From positions 124,001-188,000 of the forward strand of contig OMPR01000016.1 of the NCBI GenBank assembly GCA_900313015.1: 64,000 bases of DNA. The letters run 5' to 3'. A program made the translations under genes and the position numbers. Source of the stretch: Rhodobacteraceae bacterium EL53 (GTDB taxonomy: Bacteria > Pseudomonadota > Alphaproteobacteria > Rhodobacterales > Rhodobacteraceae). This document shows positions 46,335 to 53,861 of this stretch, piece by piece. Every line of letters begins with the position of its first letter. Position 1 is the stretch's first letter. The notes under the pieces were generated by a model. The model was not told where the DNA came from. It saw only the letters and a program-made list of their open reading frames with translations, and did no database searches.

Positions 46335-47090
46335 TTAGATCGCCAGATATTCGGCGCGTAGTTCTTCGTTTTCCAAAACTTCGGAAGCGGATCCGTCAAA
46401 GACGATGCCGCCGGTGTCCAGAATGACGGCACGATCCGCCAATTCCAGCGCCCGCACAGCGTTCTGTTCTACGATGACCGTTGTCATACCTTGTTCTTTG
46501 ATGTGGATGAGGGTCTTTTCGATCTCATCAACGATCACCGGGGCCAAACCTTCGTAGGGTTCATCCAGCAATAGCACTTTGATGTCACGGGCCAATGCAC
46601 GGGCAATTGCCAACATCTGTTGTTCACCACCAGAAAGGGTCACGCCCTCTTGCTTGCGGCGTTCACCAAGGCGCGGGAACAATTCATAAAGACGCTCGAT
46701 TGACCACCCAATGGGCGGTGCAATCTGGGCCAGTTGCAGATTTTCTTCGACTGTCAGACCCGCGATGATGCGGCGATCTTCGGGGACCAGCCCCAAACCG
46801 ACGGTGGCGGCCTCGTAGCTGGACATGTTGTGCAGCGGTTTGTGATCCAGCCAGATTTCACCGTGCGAGACTTGCGGGTCATCCAGTCGAGCAATGGCGC
46901 GCAGGGTTGAGGTCTTGCCTGCACCGTTACGCCCCAACAGGGCGAGGATTTCCCCCTCATGCACGTTGAACGAGATACCCTGCACGATGTAGCTTTCACC
47001 GTAATAGGCATGCATGTCCCAGACCGAGAGAAAGGCCGGGGCCGTGGTGGCCATATTGGCGTTTTTGGAAAAGTCCGGTTTAACGTTCAT
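46335..47090 (-). CDS. livF: ABC transporter ATP-binding protein, LivF type
   Basis: 251 residues: Walker A GRNGAGKTS, signature LSGGEQQMLAIARAL, Walker B VLLLDEPYEGLAP. One of the two ATPases of a branched-chain amino acid/amide-type (HAAT) importer. Last gene of the operon. Confidence 0.9.
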   Translation of the reverse strand: MNVKPDFSKNANMATTAPAFLSVWDMHAYYGESYIVQGISFNVHEGEILALLGRNGAGKTSTLRAIARLDDPQVSHGEIWLDHKPLHNMSSYEAATVGLGLVPEDRRIIAGLTVEENLQLAQIAPPIGWSIERLYELFPRLGERRKQEGVTLSGGEQQMLAIARALARDIKVLLLDEPYEGLAPVIVDEIEKTLIHIKEQGMTTVIVEQNAVRALELADRAVILDTGGIVFDGSASEVLENEELRAEYLAI

Positions 47091-47102
47091 GGTTCTTCTC
47101 CT

Positions 47103-47858
47103 TTAAGCGCTTTCGCCCAGATACGCTTCGCGTACCTTGGGGTGGCCTTTGATGTTTTCGGGCGTGTCTTCGACAAGGGGGGTGCCCTGGGCCAGAACGG
47201 TGATGCGCTCGGACAGTGAGAACACTACATGCATGTCGTGTTCGATGATCGCGATGGTGATGTCGCGTTCGTCCTTGATCTGTTTCAGCAGATCGATGGT
47301 GTTGTTGGTATCCGCCCGCGCCATACCGGCGGTGGGTTCATCCAACAGCAACAGACGTGGTTCCTGTGACAGGCACATGCCGATCTCTAGCCGGCGCTTA
47401 TCGCCCCGAGACATCGAAGCCGCATTCATGTGCCGTTTGTCAGCCATGTTCATGTCGACCAGCATTGCTTCGGCCTTTTCCAGCACATCCGTTTGGCTGG
47501 CGACCGAGGGGATGGCGTTCAATTCGAACGAGCCATCCCGTTTGGCAAAGCAGGGGATCATCATGTTTTCCAGCACCGTCAGATCACCAAAGATCTCTGG
47601 CGTTTGGAAAACGCGGGAAATACCCATCTGGTTAATCTCGAACGGTTTGCGCCCCAGTACCGATTGCCCATCGAACATGACCGATCCTGTGTCGGGGATC
47701 AGCTTGCCCACCAAACAGTTCAGCAAGGTAGATTTGCCAGCTCCGTTAGGGCCGATGATGGCATGCACGGTGTTTTCGGCCACGCTGAGGTTTACATCCC
47801 CCAGCGCTTGGAGACCACCGAACCGTTTGTTGACGCCTTTGACTTCAAGAATTCCCAT
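47103..47858 (-). CDS. livG: ABC transporter ATP-binding protein, LivG type
   Basis: 251 residues: Walker A GPNGAGKST, Walker B LLLDEPTAGM. The signature motif is unusual: SMSRGDKRRLEIG instead of the common LSYGQQRRLEIA, a variant seen in some HAAT-family importers. 12 nt upstream of livF. Confidence 0.88.
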   Translation of the reverse strand: MGILEVKGVNKRFGGLQALGDVNLSVAENTVHAIIGPNGAGKSTLLNCLVGKLIPDTGSVMFDGQSVLGRKPFEINQMGISRVFQTPEIFGDLTVLENMMIPCFAKRDGSFELNAIPSVASQTDVLEKAEAMLVDMNMADKRHMNAASMSRGDKRRLEIGMCLSQEPRLLLLDEPTAGMARADTNNTIDLLKQIKDERDITIAIIEHDMHVVFSLSERITVLAQGTPLVEDTPENIKGHPKVREAYLGESA

Positions 47859-47869
47859 CTCGCGTCTCC

Positions 47870-49075
47870 TTATTCTGCAGGTTCGGTTTTGGTGGTGGTG
47901 TCATCGCTGCCTTTGTTGCGCTTTTTGCGCACCCAAGCTGCGATTTTTTGACCACCTTCGACCAGACCACCGGGCAGGAAGATTACAACCAACATGAATA
48001 GGATGCCCAGCGTCAGGTGCCAGCCCTTGCCGATGAAGGGGTGCACGATGAATACCATCGCGTCCTCAAGCCCATCGGGCATAAATGCGAACCACTGGTG
48101 CAGGACGTTGTCGTTGATCTTGGAGAAGATGTTCTCAAAGTATTTGATGAAGCCAGCGCCAACGACTGGACCGATTAGGGTACCCGCACCGCCAAGGATG
48201 GTCATCAGAACAACTTCACCACTTGCCGTCCATTGCATGCGCTCGGCACCTGCCAGCGGATCCATCGAGGCCATCAGACCACCGGCCAGACCGGCATACA
48301 TGCCCGAGATGACAAAGGCAGCCAGAGTGTAGGGACGGGTGTTCAGACCGGTATAGTTCATGCGCTGTTGGTTTGATTTCACCGCCCGCAGCATCATCCC
48401 AAAGGGTGAACGGAAGATGCGGATCGCCAGATAGAACGACGCCAGCATGATCAAGGCCGACAGATAGTAGCCCGCGTTGAACTGGAACAACCAAGGCCCA
48501 AGGTGCATTTCATAGGTCGAGCGCATCTCCAAGCCAAACAGGCTGGTTACGGGGATAGAGCCGTCTGCCGTTTGGCTAACACCCAGAACACGGGGGTCAT
48601 TTAGCGTCAGTTGCAGACCGGTTTCACCATTGGTGATTGGCGTCAGTACTGAATAGGCTAGGTTGAACGACATCTGCGCAAAGGCCAGTGTCAGGATCGA
48701 AAAGTAGATCCCCGAGCGGCGCAAACTGACAAACCCGATCAGCAGGGCAAACAAGCCCGCCATGACAACCGACAGCAGGATGGCCGGGATTACGTTCATG
48801 CTGAGCAGTTTGAACATCCAGACTGCCGAATAGGATCCGACACCCAGAAAGGCCGCGTGACCAAAGGACAGGTATCCAGTCAAACCAAACAGAATGTTGA
48901 ACCCAATGGCAAAGATGCCAAAGATCACAAACCGCTGCATCAGGTCAGGATAGCCTGCATTGAACTGCGCCATGGCGCTGTCCGCGGGAAACGGGTTGAG
49001 GATGAAGGGCGCAAACAGCGCCATGATAGCGACGACCAGCAACATGGTGGTGTCTTTTTTGTCGAGACCGAACAT
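47870..49075 (-). CDS. livM: ABC transporter permease, LivM type
   Basis: 401 residues with about ten hydrophobic segments and the LivM core [17 protein letters not shown] and [13 protein letters not shown] (the EAA-like loop area is [10 protein letters not shown]). One of the two channel subunits. The N-terminal part has an extra helix compared with E. coli LivM. The C-terminus ends in a basic tail ([10 protein letters not shown]). Confidence 0.88.
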   Translation of the reverse strand: MFGLDKKDTTMLLVVAIMALFAPFILNPFPADSAMAQFNAGYPDLMQRFVIFGIFAIGFNILFGLTGYLSFGHAAFLGVGSYSAVWMFKLLSMNVIPAILLSVVMAGLFALLIGFVSLRRSGIYFSILTLAFAQMSFNLAYSVLTPITNGETGLQLTLNDPRVLGVSQTADGSIPVTSLFGLEMRSTYEMHLGPWLFQFNAGYYLSALIMLASFYLAIRIFRSPFGMMLRAVKSNQQRMNYTGLNTRPYTLAAFVISGMYAGLAGGLMASMDPLAGAERMQWTASGEVVLMTILGGAGTLIGPVVGAGFIKYFENIFSKINDNVLHQWFAFMPDGLEDAMVFIVHPFIGKGWHLTLGILFMLVVIFLPGGLVEGGQKIAAWVRKKRNKGSDDTTTKTEPAE

Positions 49076-49078
49076 GTC

Positions 49079-50110
49079 TTATTCCTCCATCACGCCTTTG
49101 CGACCCATCAAGCCACGTGGCCGGGTGAGCAGAATGAGAATTGCAACCAGGTAGATGATGATCTGGTCAATACCGGGGATGAGGGATTTAACCTCGTTCA
49201 TAGAAGCAAAACTTTCGAGAATACCAAGTAGGAAACCGGCAAGCACGGCACCGGGAAGGGAGCCCATACCCCCGACAACCACAACCACGAAACTCAGGAC
49301 CAGAAAATCCATGCCCATGTGATAGTTGGGTGAGTTGATCGGGGCGTACATTACACCTGCCAAACCGGCCACTGCTGCGGCGATGCCGAACATGATGGTG
49401 AACCGACGGTCGATGTTGATACCCAACAGACCCACGGTTTCGCGGTCTGCCATACCGGCACGGACAACCATGCCAAAGGTGGTGAACTGCAAGAAAGAAA
49501 AGACGCCGCCGATGATGAGAGCCGCAAAGCCGAAGTACACAAGACGCCAGTAGGGGTAGATGATCGCGTTGGCCTCAAAACCAAGCATGACCCCGAAATC
49601 AAAGCTGCCTTTGAACACATCAGGCGCGCCCGTGGGGATTGGGTTTGCGCCATAAAAATACTTTACAACCTCTTGCAAAACAATGGCCAAACCAAAGGTT
49701 ACGAGGATCTGATCCGCATGGGGACGCTTGTAGAAGTGCTTAATCAATCCGCGTTCCATGATGTATCCAACGGCAAGCATCACCGGGATCGCAAACAGGA
49801 TCGCTATCGGAACTGACCAGTCTATTATGGCCGCCCCCGTCTCAGGGCCAAACCAGGACTCAACATATGGCGTTTTCACCTTGAGTGGATTGCCCAGAAA
49901 GTCCTTCTGGGATTCATCAACAGTCTCAAAGCTGAGGGTCAGGATACGCTGGACAGTGACCGAGCAGAACGCTCCAATCATGAACAAGGCCCCGTGGGCA
50001 AAGTTCACCACGCCGAGCGTACCGAAAATGAGTGTCAGGCCGAGCGCGATCAGCGCATAGGCAGAGCCCTTGTCGAGCCCGTTCAAAATTTGCAATAGGA
50101 TTGCGTCCAT
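49079..50110 (-). CDS. livH: ABC transporter permease, LivH type
   Basis: 343 residues, with LNGLDKGSAYALIALGLTLI at the N-terminus and GMADRETVGLLGINIDRRF further on, a typical LivH. Longer than E. coli LivH (308) because of a periplasmic insertion around residues 65-95. 3 nt before livM. Confidence 0.88.
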   Translation of the reverse strand: MDAILLQILNGLDKGSAYALIALGLTLIFGTLGVVNFAHGALFMIGAFCSVTVQRILTLSFETVDESQKDFLGNPLKVKTPYVESWFGPETGAAIIDWSVPIAILFAIPVMLAVGYIMERGLIKHFYKRPHADQILVTFGLAIVLQEVVKYFYGANPIPTGAPDVFKGSFDFGVMLGFEANAIIYPYWRLVYFGFAALIIGGVFSFLQFTTFGMVVRAGMADRETVGLLGINIDRRFTIMFGIAAAVAGLAGVMYAPINSPNYHMGMDFLVLSFVVVVVGGMGSLPGAVLAGFLLGILESFASMNEVKSLIPGIDQIIIYLVAILILLTRPRGLMGRKGVMEE

Positions 50111-50185
50111 GGGTCCCCACCTTAGTTCCGGGTACGTCCACGCACCTTGGCGGAACTGCCGAGGTGACGCTTTGGGAATGCGTAA

Positions 50186-50208
50186 TCGGGGGTACTAAAG
50201 ACCCCCGA
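50186..50208 (-). other. Intercistronic hairpin between substrate-binding protein gene and livH
   Basis: Perfect 8-bp stem TCGGGGGT / ACCCCCGA, loop of 7 nt, no T tract. Such hairpins between a binding-protein gene and its permeases usually protect the upstream mRNA, giving more binding protein than transporter. Confidence 0.6.
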
Positions 50209-50219
50209 CACTGTTTGAT

Positions 50220-51566
50220 TTACGAGCCTGAGTTACAGGTGCCCAACTGGCCACCAGCAAACATCGGGTGATCGGCTGCGTAGGTTACCTGAGCAGCAGG
50301 TGTCACTTCGACAACTTCCAACAGATCGAACTCGGAGGTCGGGTTTTCTTTCCCGCGCACAACCAACACGTCTTTGAAGCACTGGTGATCTTCGGCGCGA
50401 TAAAGCGTCTTGCCGTTGCCCAGACCGTCGAATTCATAGCCTTCCAACGCCTCTACGATACCGCAAGGGTTAAAGGTGCCTGCGCGCTCGGCTGCATCTG
50501 CATAGAGCAGTGTCTGGCAATACACTGTATGTGCCGCCTGGCTGGGTGGGAAGCCGTACTTGGTACCAAAGGATTTCACAAACGCTTTGGATGCTTCGTC
50601 CTGCAGGGACCAGTGCCAGTTTGTCGAACCGTGGATGCCCTTAACGTTTTCGCCTGCACCCTTGGCCATCAGGCGCGAGTACAGTGGAACAACGATTTCG
50701 AACTGCTTGCCGTTCACGATTTTCTCACGCAGGCCAAACTGAACCGCGTTGGTCAGCGAGTTCACCATGTTGCCGCCGTAGTGGTTCAGAACCAGAACGT
50801 CTGCACCTGAGTTCAGAACCGGTGCGATATAGGACGAGAAGTCAGTCGCGGCCAGAGGCGTGCGCACTTTGTTCACTGTGTTCCAGCCCAGAGCTTCGGT
50901 CGCGGCTGCGATCGACTCTTCCTGCGTCCAACCCCATGTGTAGTCGGCCGTCAGGTGATAGGCGTTCCGGTCGGTGCCATAGAGGTTCTTGAGAACCGGC
51001 GCCAAAGCTGCGCCTGACATGTATCCGTTAAAGAAGTGACGGAAGCCGTTGGCCTTTTTGTCTTTACCCGTGGTGTCGTTAGAGTGGGTCAGACCCGCCA
51101 TAAAGATCACGCCAGCTTCTTGACACAGACCCTGAACAGCAATCGCAACACCCGAAGACGAGCCACCGGTGATCATCACCGCGCCATCTTTTTCGATCAT
51201 TGATTTTGCTGAGGCGCGTGCGGCGTCAGATTTGGTTTGCGTGTCGCCGGTGACGAATTCAACCTTCTTGCCCAAGATGCCGTTGCCTTGCAACGCTTTG
51301 GAGCTGAACGTGTTCATCATGCCGCCGTCGCCACCACCATTCAGGTGTTCAACAGCGAGTTCATAGGCGCGAAGTTCGTCTGCGCCTTCGTCCGCATAGG
51401 GACCGGTCTGGGGTACGTTAAAGCCCAGTGTGACAGAGCTGCCTGTGGGTTCGTTTGTGTAAGCGGCTGCTGACGATGCGGTGAAAATTGTTGGTAGCGC
51501 GACACCGGCACCGACCATGGTACCAGTTTTCAATACGCCACGGCGTGTGACATTAGAATTAGACAT
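50220..51566 (-). CDS. HAAT-family periplasmic substrate-binding protein
   Basis: 448 residues, first gene of the importer operon. Tat-type signal VTRRGVLKTGTMVGAG, then a type I periplasmic-binding fold with FNVPQTGPYADEG, VEFVTGDTQTKSDAARASAK and GGSSSGVAIAVQ. The family carries amino acids, amides, urea or aromatic acids; the ligand cannot be read off. GGAGG is 5 nt before the ATG. A Tat signal is unusual for the family. Confidence 0.87.
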   Translation of the reverse strand: MSNSNVTRRGVLKTGTMVGAGVALPTIFTASSAAAYTNEPTGSSVTLGFNVPQTGPYADEGADELRAYELAVEHLNGGGDGGMMNTFSSKALQGNGILGKKVEFVTGDTQTKSDAARASAKSMIEKDGAVMITGGSSSGVAIAVQGLCQEAGVIFMAGLTHSNDTTGKDKKANGFRHFFNGYMSGAALAPVLKNLYGTDRNAYHLTADYTWGWTQEESIAAATEALGWNTVNKVRTPLAATDFSSYIAPVLNSGADVLVLNHYGGNMVNSLTNAVQFGLREKIVNGKQFEIVVPLYSRLMAKGAGENVKGIHGSTNWHWSLQDEASKAFVKSFGTKYGFPPSQAAHTVYCQTLLYADAAERAGTFNPCGIVEALEGYEFDGLGNGKTLYRAEDHQCFKDVLVVRGKENPTSEFDLLEVVEVTPAAQVTYAADHPMFAGGQLGTCNSGS

Positions 51567-51796
51567 TCAGTCCTCCCATTTCGTGATTGGCGCGTCACGG
51601 CTCCTCTTCCGCTCGGCGCAAGCACATCTGTGCAAATCAAGTATGGGTGAGGGTTGTAAAATTAGGCAATAAGCCCATTGAAATGAACAATAATTTTGTA
51701 AATAAATACACAATCGGATACTGCTATGTGTAAAGGGGTTTATGTTGCGGTGCAGAAAGCCCTTGAAAAGGCGCAATTATCAACAAGGGGGCCAGT
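51567..51796. other. AT-rich divergent regulatory region between liv operon and scfR-like gene
   Basis: 230 bp without a gene. The centre (about 51690-51712) is AT-rich with TTGT-N10-ACAA, an imperfect inverted repeat that is a candidate operator for either neighbour. No sequence clearly matching a sigma-70 promoter could be fixed by eye. Confidence 0.4.
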
Positions 51797-53095
51797 ATGT
51801 CGCGTGACACGCTGACAGGGAGCCGAATTCGAGAGCGGAGGTTGATTGCGGGGCTACGGCAGTCAGATCTCGCGAGAGACGTGGGAATCTCTGCATCCTA
51901 TCTCAACCTAATCGAGCACAATAGGCGCAGAATCGGCGGGAAACTACTTGTCGATATCGCCGCTGTGCTTGGCGTCGAGCCATCAATGTTGACCGAAGGT
52001 GCAGAGGCGGCGTTGATTGCCACGCTACGCGAAGCCGCGGTTGATGCCGGGGCCGTCGCTGCAGAAGTCAGCCGTGTAGACGAGTTTGCAGGCCGGTTCC
52101 CCGGTTGGGCCGAAGTTCTGGCCAAAGAGCACCGCCGTGTCGCTTCGTTAGAGAGAACCGTGGAAACCCTGTCAGATCGCCTGACCCACGATCCGCATTT
52201 GGCGGCGTCCTTGCACGAGGTTCTTTCAACCGCGGCCTCGATCCGATCAACCTCCTCCATCCTTGCCGAACCGGGGGAATTGGAGGCCGAGTGGAGGGAT
52301 CGGTTTCATCGCAACCTTGACCAAGATGCGGAACGGTTGGCCGAAAGTTCCAAGGCGCTGGTGAACTATCTGGATGAAAGTGAAACCAGCGAAGAACGCC
52401 GGGGTGTCCCGCTCGAGGAAGTTGAGGCCTTTGTCGCTGCCAATGGGTATCACTTTGAGGCACTTGAAACCGGCGCGCCCGTTCCAGAGGCAATGACACA
52501 GGGTCTGACGCAAGGGGCAGCCCGCAAGATTGGCCAGGACCTGCTGTCGCAATATGCGGTGGATGCGAAAGTCATGCCTATCGCGGACATTCAGAAAGCC
52601 CTCAGCAAGCACGGGATGGACCCGATTGCCCTGTCACGGGTTTTTCGCACGGATCTGCCGTCGGTGTTTCGGCGGTTGGCGAGCCTGCCACCAGAGATCT
52701 TGTCTTACGAAGTGGGCTTGGTGGTTTGTGATGCCTCAGGCAGCATCCTGTTTCGGAAGCCGTTGGTGGGGTTTGCTTTGCCGCGACATGGAGAAGCCTG
52801 TCCCCTTTGGCCATTGTTTACGGCTTTGAGCCGGCCCTTGGTTCCGATTCGACGCCGCGTGGCGCAATTGGGTAGAACCGCTGCCGAGTTTGACTGCCTT
52901 GCGGTGGCTTGGCCGCAAGACATGCCTGAATTTGATCGGGATCCGGTATATCGGTCAATCATGTTAATATTACCAGTTGCGAGCGCGGAAACAGGTCAAT
53001 CAGACGCGCAACTTGTGGGCAGTAGCTGTCGGATTTGCCCCCGGGACATATGCGGTGCACGTCGAGAGCCTTCAATCCTGAGCGAAGGGTTTTGA
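51797..53095 (+). CDS. XRE-family regulator of the ScfR/RamB type (short-chain acyl-CoA sensing)
   Basis: 432 residues. N-terminal helix-turn-helix (about 8-65; RLIAGLRQSDLARDVGISAS and YLNLIEHNRRRIGGK). The C-terminal region matches the DUF2083-type domain of short-chain acyl-CoA regulators, with the cysteine cluster CRICPRDICGARREP at the end. Relatives control propionyl-CoA or acetate genes (isocitrate lyase, methylcitrate cycle). Single gene; the two-component system follows after 86 bp. Confidence 0.78.
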   Translation: MSRDTLTGSRIRERRLIAGLRQSDLARDVGISASYLNLIEHNRRRIGGKLLVDIAAVLGVEPSMLTEGAEAALIATLREAAVDAGAVAAEVSRVDEFAGRFPGWAEVLAKEHRRVASLERTVETLSDRLTHDPHLAASLHEVLSTAASIRSTSSILAEPGELEAEWRDRFHRNLDQDAERLAESSKALVNYLDESETSEERRGVPLEEVEAFVAANGYHFEALETGAPVPEAMTQGLTQGAARKIGQDLLSQYAVDAKVMPIADIQKALSKHGMDPIALSRVFRTDLPSVFRRLASLPPEILSYEVGLVVCDASGSILFRKPLVGFALPRHGEACPLWPLFTALSRPLVPIRRRVAQLGRTAAEFDCLAVAWPQDMPEFDRDPVYRSIMLILPVASAETGQSDAQLVGSSCRICPRDICGARREPSILSEGF

Positions 53096-53181
53096 CAGTT
53101 CCATGACACCACGTTTAATCTGATAGAATAAAGGCAGCGGCTTTACGCCGATTGTCTTTCTTGGGGGAGGAAAGGGCAGGA

Positions 53182-53562
53182 ATGAACCGTCGTGTTCTAC
53201 TGATCGAAGACGAGCCGAACATAACCGAGGCGATCCGTTTCCTGTTAACCCGAGATGGGTGGCAGGTCGTGACGCATGCGGACGGTAGCGATGCGGTCGA
53301 GGTGATTTCTAATGAAAACCCGGATTTGGTTATTCTGGACCTGATGCTACCTGGCAAGAGCGGCATGGAAATACTGCGTGAGCTGCGCGAACTCGAAGGC
53401 ATGGAAAAGCTCCCGGTGTTGATGTTAACCGCGCGTGGTCAATCCCGGGATCGTGAAATGGCAGAAAAAGCCGGTGTGAGCAGGTTCATGACCAAGCCAT
53501 TTTCGAATGCTGAAGTCTTGACTGCCGTGCGTGATTTGCATGCACAGGCCACTCAATTGTGA
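53182..53562 (+). CDS. Single-domain response regulator
   Basis: 126 residues, a receiver domain only: acidic Glu9/Asp10 (LIEDEPN), Asp53 phospho-site (LVILDLMLPGKSG), Lys105 (MTKPF). No output domain, so it acts by protein contact. Start at 53182, preceded by GGAAAGGGCAGG; the 53152 frame extension is unlikely. Its stop overlaps the GTG of the next gene, and the kinase is the third gene of the operon. Confidence 0.88.
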   Translation: MNRRVLLIEDEPNITEAIRFLLTRDGWQVVTHADGSDAVEVISNENPDLVILDLMLPGKSGMEILRELRELEGMEKLPVLMLTARGQSRDREMAEKAGVSRFMTKPFSNAEVLTAVRDLHAQATQL

Positions 53563-53861
53563 GCCATAGCCCCGATCCCGAACCTGCGCCGGTGTCACCG
53601 CCGCCCGTTTTTCTTGAACGTCAGAGTTATCGGCGCCGTCGCTTGATGGATGCCGCAAGATTGCTCCCAATTTTGGGCGCAGCGTTATTTGCAGTGCCCT
53701 TGCTGTGGCCCTCGGTTGGGGCACCTGAAAGCGTGCCGACCTCAGTTGCAATTCGATATGTTTTTGGGGTCTGGGCGGGCTTAATTGTGATCAGTGTGCT
53801 GTTCGGAATAGCGGCGCGGCGTTGGTCCGGTGGTGATCCGCAAGGAACAGAGCGCAACTGA
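53559..53861 (+). CDS. Two-helix membrane protein between response regulator and SSF-kinase
   Basis: 100 residues: a Pro-rich cytoplasmic N-terminus, RRRRLMDAARLLPILG leading into helix 1 (about 33-50), and helix 2 (about 66-85). In layout it resembles the small two-helix subunits (DUF485/DUF4212) that precede SSF solute symporters, but no sequence match is evident to me. Starts at GTG inside the response regulator stop and overlaps the kinase ATG by one base (TGATG). A subunit or modulator of the kinase's transporter domain is the most natural reading. Confidence 0.65.
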   Translation: MSHSPDPEPAPVSPPPVFLERQSYRRRRLMDAARLLPILGAALFAVPLLWPSVGAPESVPTSVAIRYVFGVWAGLIVISVLFGIAARRWSGGDPQGTERN

